From Nevskiaceae bacterium (GTDB lineage: Bacteria; Pseudomonadota; Gammaproteobacteria; Steroidobacterales; Steroidobacteraceae), in NCBI GenBank assembly GCA_031277355.1, contig JAITMN010000183.1, forward strand, positions 1 to 6,874: a stretch of 6,874 bases of DNA, written 5' to 3'. This document shows positions 1 to 5,573 of the stretch, in pieces. A program made the translations under genes and the position numbers. The notes beneath the pieces are model-generated. The model did not search any database. It worked only from the letters and a program-made list of their open reading frames with translations, and was not told where the DNA came from. Position 1 is the first letter of the stretch, and the number at the start of each line of letters is the position of its first letter.

Positions 1-38
1 TGGCCGATGCGTGGGCGCAGCGCGAGAAAGAGCGCTGA
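1..38 (+). CDS. Possible C-terminal tail of an unidentified upstream gene (partial)
   Basis: Reading from base 3, the frame gives ADAWAQREKER and then a TGA stop at 36-38. This is a charged, lysine/arginine/glutamate-rich ending of the kind common at the C-terminus of soluble proteins or transporters. If real, the gene enters from the left and converges on the carotenoid oxygenase gene, leaving 34 nt between the two stop codons. Eleven codons are far too few to name a family. The other two forward frames are open at the edge as well, one closing at 49-51 and one only at 331-333, so the choice rests on the plausible ending and tight convergent spacing alone. It could equally be untranslated spacer. 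Confidence 0.25.
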   Translation, partial: ADAWAQREKER

Positions 39-72
39 AGCGCAAGCGCTGACGAACCGCGCCTTGCCGCGC

Positions 73-1665
73 TCAGCCTCCGGCAACCGGCGGCAACTGA
101 TCCCCCGGCACCCAGAACCCATGCACCTGCGGCGCCGCGCGATACGGCAGCTTGATCGTTGCAATCGCGCCTTCGCTCATGTGCTGCGCATCGACCACCA
201 CCAGATCAGAGCGCCCGCTCTCTTTATTCCGCGACACCACACCGACCAGATAGCCATCGCCTTCGGCCGCACCCTTGCGACGCGGCACGAAGCACATCTC
301 CGACGCCGAAGCATCCGGCCCCGGATTGAATAGATCGGTCTTGCCGGTCTGATGATCAAAGCGCAGCCAACCCCTGCCCTCCGGCCCGCCGCCCATTAAA
401 AAGCCATAGCGATACGGGACGGTGTGATAGCGATCATCCTGCCGCGCCAGCGCGCCGGTGTATTCGGGGTACATCACCTTCATGTCGAACTGACCGGGCT
501 TCTTCTTCGAGGTGTCGAAGCTGAAGCGGCGAACCCGGCCCGTGGCCTTCGCCGCATCGTAGGGTTCATGCAGATTGGGAAAGAACGGGAATTGATTGGC
601 GTCGCCGCCGTCCATGTCCACATAAGCAGTGTTGCCATCGCTCCATGCGCCCATTACATGCGTACACATGGTCTGCGGGCCCTTCGCCCACTGGATGTCC
701 TTGCCATCGCCGCCGCGACGCATCACGCCAAGGTAGGTGTCTTTCGTCGAGTCCCAGCCCCAATGCAGGCCGCCTTCGCGCATCTTCTCATCACCCAGAT
801 ACGCCAGCGGATACACCAGAAAGATCACATGCTTTTCGGTGATCGCGTAATCGTGAATCTCGCTGGTGTAAGGAGCCTTCACCCAGGCCGACCATATCGT
901 GCGACCGGCAGGATCAATCTCGAACACATGGATATCGCTGCTGCCCAATCCCCTGGCCTCATAGCCAAAGGCCAGCAGATTGCCGGTGTGCGAGTCGTTC
1001 TTCGGATGCGCGGTGAAGGTGTCGCCTTCCAGCTTGCCATCGAAACGATAGTCGCCGTCGAGCGTTTCCAGCGTGTGCGGATCAAGCGCAGCGGGCATCG
1101 AGTCTTCCTTCATCGCCAGCACGCGGCCGTTGTGATACCAGACCTGCGTGTTCTGCGTGGCGCGACTCTTGCCGCGCACCGAAGGATCATCGGTGTAGGG
1201 GTTGCGATAAACGCCATACAGCGAGCGCCGCGCCGCATGCTGCGCCTTCCAGCGCTCGTTCTTCACCCAGCGGCTGAGGTAATCCACATGGCCGTTGCTG
1301 ATGCGGAACATCGAGGCATGGCCCTCGCCGTCGAAGGCGATGTCGTAGTCCAGAGCGGTGGGCTTGGGGTACTGCGGATCGGGACCGACGCGGTAGAACG
1401 CGCCGTTGAGGTCTGCGGGTAACTTGCCATCGACTTCGCAGTCGTACAGCGTGTGCTCGGAGCGGTTCACATTGCCCGACATCGGGCTGCCGGGCATGGC
1501 CGCCGAGCCGCCAGCGCCGAACTTGCCCCGCTCGGTGGGGAATTGCACTTCGGCTCGCGCACCCGGCGCGGCCAGCGCAGCGGCGGCGCCCCCCAGCGCG
1601 GCGGCGGTGAGGAAGCCGCGGCGGTCGGTGGATGCGGGCTTGTCGCTCGAAGATTGCTCGGCCAT
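73..1665 (-). CDS. Tat-exported carotenoid oxygenase / lignostilbene dioxygenase family protein
   Basis: This is a predicted non-haem Fe(II) dioxygenase of the RPE65/carotenoid cleavage family, which splits a conjugated C=C bond of carotenoids, stilbenes or related phenylpropenes into two carbonyl products. The product is 530 aa, close to the usual family length. Four iron-ligand histidines are visible: H220 (AHPK), H271 (IHDY), H336 (THVM) and H515 (VHGFWVP). Their spacing of 51, 65 and 179 residues closely follows the family pattern. Second-shell glutamates E187 (MKED) and E456 (SEMCFVP) are present. The N-terminus has a twin-arginine signal, DRRGFL at residues 14-19, then an alanine-rich hydrophobic stretch and a likely cleavage site after GARA (residue 38). 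I chose ATG at 1663-1665 because it puts the twin arginines near the N-terminus and has GGAG upstream. An in-frame TTG at 1746 would bury the signal. The substrate cannot be read from sequence; most relatives lack such a clear Tat signal, so a periplasmic substrate is inferred. Confidence 0.93.
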   Translation of the reverse strand: MAEQSSSDKPASTDRRGFLTAAALGGAAAALAAPGARAEVQFPTERGKFGAGGSAAMPGSPMSGNVNRSEHTLYDCEVDGKLPADLNGAFYRVGPDPQYPKPTALDYDIAFDGEGHASMFRISNGHVDYLSRWVKNERWKAQHAARRSLYGVYRNPYTDDPSVRGKSRATQNTQVWYHNGRVLAMKEDSMPAALDPHTLETLDGDYRFDGKLEGDTFTAHPKNDSHTGNLLAFGYEARGLGSSDIHVFEIDPAGRTIWSAWVKAPYTSEIHDYAITEKHVIFLVYPLAYLGDEKMREGGLHWGWDSTKDTYLGVMRRGGDGKDIQWAKGPQTMCTHVMGAWSDGNTAYVDMDGGDANQFPFFPNLHEPYDAAKATGRVRRFSFDTSKKKPGQFDMKVMYPEYTGALARQDDRYHTVPYRYGFLMGGGPEGRGWLRFDHQTGKTDLFNPGPDASASEMCFVPRRKGAAEGDGYLVGVVSRNKESGRSDLVVVDAQHMSEGAIATIKLPYRAAPQVHGFWVPGDQLPPVAGG

Positions 1666-1676
1666 GTGAATGGATG

Positions 1677-1680
1677 CTCC
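1677..1680 (-). promoter_or_regulatory. Ribosome binding site supporting the ATG start of the carotenoid oxygenase
   Basis: On the minus strand GGAG lies 11 nt before the ATG at 1665. The spacing is slightly long but usable. It supports this ATG over the in-frame TTG 81 nt upstream, which has no Shine-Dalgarno-like sequence in front of it. Confidence 0.45.
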
Positions 1681-1738
1681 GAAAATCAGGGTTTGCAGGG
1701 TTTCCAAGAACTTACGCGAGGCAGGATACTCCTTCAGG

Positions 1739-1768
1739 TTAGCCAATCGGCTGGGGTTTGTGGATAAT
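1739..1768 (+). promoter_or_regulatory. Candidate sigma-70-type promoter for the DUF1592 operon
   Basis: GATAAT at 1763-1768 matches the -10 consensus TATAAT at five of six positions. It is preceded, after 18 bp, by TTAGCC at 1739-1744, a poor three-of-six match to TTGACA. Transcription would begin near 1775, inside or next to the TGCATGCA palindrome, giving a leader of about 30 nt. The weak -35 suggests an activator-dependent promoter, or that the call is wrong. Confidence 0.3.
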
Positions 1769-1790
1769 TTGCATGCACGAGGTTCAAGGT

Positions 1791-1795
1791 AGGGG
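1791..1795 (+). promoter_or_regulatory. Ribosome binding site deciding the start at 1806
   Basis: AGGGG ends 10 nt before the ATG at 1806. It favours this codon over the in-frame ATG at 1773 and TTG at 1758, which lack an upstream purine tract and would put a polar extension before the signal peptide. Confidence 0.5.
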
Positions 1796-1805
1796 TGGTC
1801 TGCGT

Positions 1806-4232
1806 ATGGCTTTACGACCGACGCTGAAACTGGCGTTGCCGCTGCTGGCAGGCCTGCTGGCAGGTCCGATCAGCGCCCAGCAGGCTGGCTCCGCCACATC
1901 GCCGCAACAGCAACTGCTGGAAAAGAACTGCGGTGAATGCCACAACAGCACCGACTGGGCCGGCAGCATCGCCTTCGACACGATGTCGCTGGACGATGTA
2001 AGCCGGGACGCCGAAGCCTGGGAAAAGGCCGTCCGCAAACTTCGCGGCCACCTGATGCCGCCCCCCGGCCAGCCGCAACCCGATGCGCAGAGCGCGGAAA
2101 ACTTCGTGCACTGGCTCGAAGCCAAGCTCGACGAGGCCGCCGCCCGCCACCCCGACCCCGGCTATGTGGGCCTGCACCGCCTGAACCGCACCGAATACGC
2201 CCGCGAAATCCGCCGCCTGCTCGACGTGGACGTGGAAGTCGACACGCTGCTGCCGAAGGACGTTTCCAACGAAGGCTTCGACAACATCGCCGCGACGCTG
2301 CGCATCTCGCCGGCCTTCCTCGACCAGTACATCACGGCCGCCCGTCTGGTCAGCCGTCAGGCGATTGGTCGCGTTACTGCAAAACCCAGCACCCGGGAAT
2401 ACCGTATTGATCCATTTGTGGATCAAAACCGGCACATCGACGGCCTGCCGCTGGGCACGCGCGGCGGCGGCGTCTTCACGCACGACTTCCCCGCCGACGG
2501 CGAGTACGTCTTCAACATCCGCGACTTCCTGTTCATGGGCGCAGGCTACGTCACGAAGGTGGACGACCCGCATACCGTGGTGCTCACCGTCGACGATGTG
2601 CGCGTGTTCCAGCAAAGCGTCGGCGGGCCCGATGATCTGAAATACGTCGACCAGCAGCAGGCCGCCGCCGCCGACGAGATGCAATTGCGCTTCAACGGCA
2701 TCCGCGTGCGGATTCCGGCCGGCGAGCATCGCGTGGGCGTTGCCTTCATCGCCCGTTCGATGGCCGAGTCGGACTCCTGGCTCGAACCGGTGGCGATGCT
2801 GCCGGAAATGGAGCGCGTGCCGCGCATCCCCGGCATCGAGATTTCCGGCCCGTTCAATGTCACGGGTCTGAGCGATACGGCCAGCCGTCAGCGCGTCTTC
2901 ATCTGCCGGCCGGCAACGCCGGAGGATGAAGAGCCCTGCGCGCTGCGTATCCTGTCGCGCCTGGCCGCAGAAGCGTATCGCCGCCCCGTCACCACCGCCG
3001 ACCTCGACGCGCCGATGAACTTCTACCGCCAGGGCCGCGAGGCCGGCGACTTCGAGGCCGGCGTCGAAAGCGGTCTCACCGCGATTCTGGCCAGCACGAA
3101 GTTCCTGCTGCGCTCCACCGCCGGCGCCGAAAGCACGCTGAAGGCCGGCATTGAAGACCTCACCGACATGGAACTGGCCACGCGGCTGGCCTTCTTTATA
3201 TGGAGTGAGGGACCGGACGACACGCTGGTGCAACTGGCCTCCGCCGGCAAGCTGCGCGAACCCGGCGTGCTCGATGCGCAGGTGCGCCGGATGCTCAAGG
3301 ACCCGCGTTCGGATTCGCTGGTCACGAACTTCGCCTTCCAGTGGCTGAACGTCGGGCGCATGGACAACATCCAGCCCGATTCCTCGCTGTATCCGGAATT
3401 CGACGTGAACCTGCGTCGTGGCTATCGCGAGGAGATACGGCTGTTCCTCGACAGCGTGCTGCGTTCGGATCGCAGCGTGCTCGACCTCTTGGCCTCCGAC
3501 ACCACCTTTCTGAACGAGCGCGTCGCCAAGCAATACGGCGTGCCGAATATCACCGGCGATCAATTCCGCCCGGTCAAGCTCACCGACCCGAACCGCTTTG
3601 GTCTGCTGGGCAAGGGCGCGTTGATGATGGCCACCTCCTACGGCAATCGCACCTCGCCGGTGCTGCGTGGCGCGTGGGTGTTGCAAGCCATCAATGGCAC
3701 GCCGCCCTCCGCGCCGCCGCTGGGCGTGGAGCAGTTTCCCGAAACCGTGGCCGGCGCGAAGGCGCTGACCGTGCGCGAGCGTCTGGAAGGGCATCGCGCC
3801 GCGCCCTCGTGCAACAGTTGTCATGGCGTGATCGACCCGCTGGGCTTTGCGCTGGAAAACTTCGATGTGATCGGCACCTGGCGCGACCGCGATGTGGATG
3901 CCGGCACCGCCATCGATTCCAGCGGCCGGCTCGCCAGCGGCAAGCAGGTGTCGGGTCCGGGTGATCTGAGCCGCACGCTGCTGCAAACGCCCGATCAGTT
4001 CGTGCATGCGATCACCGAGAAGCTGATGGTGTATGCGCTGTCGCGTCCGGTGCGCTATCAGGACATGCCCACGCTGCGCGCCATCGTGCGCAGCGCCGCG
4101 CAGGACAACTACCGCTTCGAGGCGCTGGTTCGCGGCATCGTCACCAGCGATGCCTTTGGCAAGCGCCTGCTCCCGGCTTCCGAAGACCCTGCGGTGACGC
4201 AGGTCGCCGCTTCCGATACCCCCGTCCACTGA
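1806..4232 (+). CDS. Exported two-haem PSCyt1-DUF1587-DUF1595-DUF1592-DUF1588-DUF1585 protein
   Basis: This is an 808-aa exported protein of the family first noted in planctomycetes; its function is not established. A Sec-type signal (LKLALPLLAGLLAGPISA, residues 7-24) probably ends before QQ. The domains, judged by eye in order, are as follows. A PSCyt1 haem domain spans about 35-110, with CGECH at 42-46 and the likely distal Met84 in LMPPPG. DUF1587 spans about 120-185 (LHRLNRTEY). A beta-rich stretch at about 200-335 resembles the carbohydrate-binding-like insert seen in some members. DUF1595 spans about 375-437, with C367 and C378 just before or at its start. DUF1592 spans about 450-580. 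DUF1588 spans about 594-695, with a second haem motif CNSCH at 669-673 followed by IDPLGFALENFD. DUF1585 spans about 722-790. Two CxxCH motifs imply covalent haem c attached in the periplasm and an electron-transfer or oxidative role. It is first in an apparent operon with DUF1552 and ankyrin genes. The family call is firm; the activity is inference. Confidence 0.95.
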   Translation: MALRPTLKLALPLLAGLLAGPISAQQAGSATSPQQQLLEKNCGECHNSTDWAGSIAFDTMSLDDVSRDAEAWEKAVRKLRGHLMPPPGQPQPDAQSAENFVHWLEAKLDEAAARHPDPGYVGLHRLNRTEYAREIRRLLDVDVEVDTLLPKDVSNEGFDNIAATLRISPAFLDQYITAARLVSRQAIGRVTAKPSTREYRIDPFVDQNRHIDGLPLGTRGGGVFTHDFPADGEYVFNIRDFLFMGAGYVTKVDDPHTVVLTVDDVRVFQQSVGGPDDLKYVDQQQAAAADEMQLRFNGIRVRIPAGEHRVGVAFIARSMAESDSWLEPVAMLPEMERVPRIPGIEISGPFNVTGLSDTASRQRVFICRPATPEDEEPCALRILSRLAAEAYRRPVTTADLDAPMNFYRQGREAGDFEAGVESGLTAILASTKFLLRSTAGAESTLKAGIEDLTDMELATRLAFFIWSEGPDDTLVQLASAGKLREPGVLDAQVRRMLKDPRSDSLVTNFAFQWLNVGRMDNIQPDSSLYPEFDVNLRRGYREEIRLFLDSVLRSDRSVLDLLASDTTFLNERVAKQYGVPNITGDQFRPVKLTDPNRFGLLGKGALMMATSYGNRTSPVLRGAWVLQAINGTPPSAPPLGVEQFPETVAGAKALTVRERLEGHRAAPSCNSCHGVIDPLGFALENFDVIGTWRDRDVDAGTAIDSSGRLASGKQVSGPGDLSRTLLQTPDQFVHAITEKLMVYALSRPVRYQDMPTLRAIVRSAAQDNYRFEALVRGIVTSDAFGKRLLPASEDPAVTQVAASDTPVH

Positions 4233-4248
4233 ACACAGGCCCAAAGCC

Positions 4249-5571
4249 ATGTACATCACTCGCAAACACATCTCCCGTCGCACGCTGCTTCGCGGCGCCG
4301 GCGCCGCCTTTGCGCTGCCGCTACTGGATGCGATGATTCCCGCTGCCACGGCGCTTGCGAACACGGCCGCCGCGCCGCAATTGCGCATGGGCTTTTTCTA
4401 TTTTCCGCATGGCGCGGTGATGGAAAACTGGACGCCCAAGACCGTGGGCACGGACTTCGAACTGCCGAAGATTCTCGATCCTTTGCAGCCCTTCCGCGAT
4501 CACATGACGATCGTCAGTAACCTGGGCAACAAGCCGGCCGAGAGCCGCGCCGTGCATGCGCTGGTGCCGGGCACCTGGCTCTCGTGCGTGCATCCGCGCG
4601 AAACGCTGGAGCCTTTCATGGCGCCCACGGTCGATCAGATCATTGCGCAGAAGATCGGTCAGGACACACCCTGGCCTTCGCTGGAAACCGCCACGGCGCA
4701 GGGTCAGGGTCAGGGCAGCGCCTGCGAGCGCGGCTATGGTTGCAGCTATTCGGGCACGATCTCCTTTCGCACCGCGTCCACGCCGCTGCCGGTGGAGAGC
4801 AATCCGCGACAGCTTTACCTGCGATTGTTTGGTCAGGGCGACTCGAAGATCGAACGGCAATTTCTTGCGCATCAAACATCGAGCCTGCTCGACATGATCA
4901 GCGGCGAAATGCAGTCGTTGCAGAGCAAGCTGGGTCCGGCCGATCGCCGCACGCTGGATGATTATCTTTCCTCCGTGCGCGAGATCGAACGCCGTGTGCA
5001 GAATTCCTCCGAAGGTGACATGGCCAAGCTGCAACTGCCGGAAGTGCCGGGCGCAACGTCGGAGAACTTCGACGAACACATCAAGCTGATGTTCGATCTG
5101 ATCACGCTGGCCTATCAGGGCGATCTGACGCGCGTGCAGAGTTTCATGATCGCCGCTGAAGTCAGCGAGCAGACGTACAACCATGTGGGTGTTCCCGATG
5201 CCTTCCATGCGCTGTCGCATCACCAGAACGATCCGGTGCGCAAGGAACGGCTGTCGGTGATTCAGCGCTACCACATCGAACAGTTCGCGCGCTTCGTCGA
5301 TAAACTCTCGAAGATGCCCAATGGCGATGGCACGATGCTCGATCACTCGATGCTGCTGCTGGGCAGCAACATGAGTAACAGCAACGCGCACAACCAATTC
5401 CCGCTGCCCACTGCGGTGGTGGGCCGTGGCGGTGGCGCGCTGCGTGGCGGTCAGCACATTTCATTCAAGGAGCGCACGCCGCTGGCGAACTTGCACTTGA
5501 CGCTGCTGCAACGCGCCGGCGTTGACATCAACACCTTCGGCGACAGCACCGGCACGATTGAGCAGATGTGA
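4249..5571 (+). CDS. Tat-exported DUF1552 (HXXSHH) family protein
   Basis: This 440-aa protein belongs to the DUF1552 family, also named HXXSHH, usually encoded beside DUF1592 proteins. The biochemical role is unknown. The signature HALSHH is present at residues 320-325. Other family-typical stretches are FYFPHGAVMENW near 50-61, CERGYGC at 159-165, NPRQLYLRLFG at 185-195, DHSMLLLGSNMSNSNAH at 365-381, and a C-terminal block of GQHISF, TPLANLHLTLL and FGDSTG up to residue 435. The histidine-rich signature and H381 could form a metal site, as in distantly similar sulfatase/phosphatase-like folds; that link is inference. The N-terminus has a Tat motif SRRTLLR (9-15), a short hydrophobic run, and a likely cleavage site near ATALA (33-37), so the protein is probably exported folded. 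The start ATG lies 16 nt after the previous stop with only a weak AGG upstream, suggesting translation depends partly on the upstream gene. Its stop overlaps the next start. Confidence 0.94.
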   Translation: MYITRKHISRRTLLRGAGAAFALPLLDAMIPAATALANTAAAPQLRMGFFYFPHGAVMENWTPKTVGTDFELPKILDPLQPFRDHMTIVSNLGNKPAESRAVHALVPGTWLSCVHPRETLEPFMAPTVDQIIAQKIGQDTPWPSLETATAQGQGQGSACERGYGCSYSGTISFRTASTPLPVESNPRQLYLRLFGQGDSKIERQFLAHQTSSLLDMISGEMQSLQSKLGPADRRTLDDYLSSVREIERRVQNSSEGDMAKLQLPEVPGATSENFDEHIKLMFDLITLAYQGDLTRVQSFMIAAEVSEQTYNHVGVPDAFHALSHHQNDPVRKERLSVIQRYHIEQFARFVDKLSKMPNGDGTMLDHSMLLLGSNMSNSNAHNQFPLPTAVVGRGGGALRGGQHISFKERTPLANLHLTLLQRAGVDINTFGDSTGTIEQM

Positions 5572-5573
5572 TG
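5569..5573 (+). promoter_or_regulatory. TGATG stop/start overlap coupling DUF1552 to the ankyrin gene
   Basis: The TGA of the DUF1552 gene (5569-5571) shares its final A with the ATG of the ankyrin gene (5571-5573). There is no clear Shine-Dalgarno sequence just upstream, so ribosomes finishing DUF1552 probably reinitiate here. This fixes the ankyrin start and suggests the two proteins are made in linked amounts. Confidence 0.7.

Larger units (their letters stand above)
1666..1805. promoter_or_regulatory. Divergent intergenic control region
   Basis: These 140 bp separate the start codons of the minus-strand oxygenase and the plus-strand DUF1592 gene and must carry both promoters. The base composition is visibly less GC-rich than the flanking genes. 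Notable elements are a tandem repeat of CAGGGTTT at 1687-1694 and 1696-1703, an interrupted inverted repeat AGCC-aatc-GGCT at 1741-1752, and the perfect palindrome TGCATGCA at 1770-1777. A shared regulator binding here is plausible, but no known operator consensus is recognised. I could not find a convincing -35/-10 pair for the minus-strand gene. Confidence 0.6.

Noticed and set aside
31..50. Possible terminator hairpin between convergent genes (AGCGCT at 31-36 and again at 45-50)
   Set aside because: The stem is only 6 bp, begins within the possible upstream coding tail and has no following T run on either strand, so it is not convincing as an intrinsic terminator.
424..1422. A 332-codon plus-strand frame opposite the carotenoid oxygenase
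   Set aside because: It overlaps a gene with all four iron-ligand histidines on the other strand and itself shows only biased Arg/His/Ala/Val composition.
1666..1746. N-terminal extension of the oxygenase from TTG at 1746
   Set aside because: It would add 27 residues before the Tat motif. There is no ribosome binding site ahead of the TTG, and AAGGAG at 1729-1734 lies downstream of it without a properly spaced start of its own.
1758..1805. Upstream starts (TTG 1758, ATG 1773) for the DUF1592 protein
   Set aside because: They lack purine-rich leaders and would put about 11-16 mostly polar residues in front of a good Sec signal peptide. The ATG at 1773 also lies in the TGCATGCA palindrome next to the predicted transcription start.
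1812..4388. An 858-codon open frame on the minus strand opposite the DUF1592 gene
   Set aside because: Its codon boundaries coincide with those of the sense gene, so it stays open simply because TTA, CTA and TCA codons are avoided in GC-rich coding DNA. Its product is an Arg/His/Gln/Ala-rich sequence without recognisable domains, while the sense strand has a full set of family motifs.
4698..4718. Short GGTCAG-type tandem repeat encoding QGQGQG in the DUF1552 gene
   Set aside because: Three copies of a six-base unit within a coding linker just before the family CERGYGC segment. It fits a flexible loop and gives no sign of a regulatory or mobile origin.
4321..5457. A 378-codon minus-strand frame opposite the DUF1552 gene
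   Set aside because: Low-complexity Arg/His/Ala/Gln composition and no motifs; the sense strand encodes the HXXSHH protein throughout.
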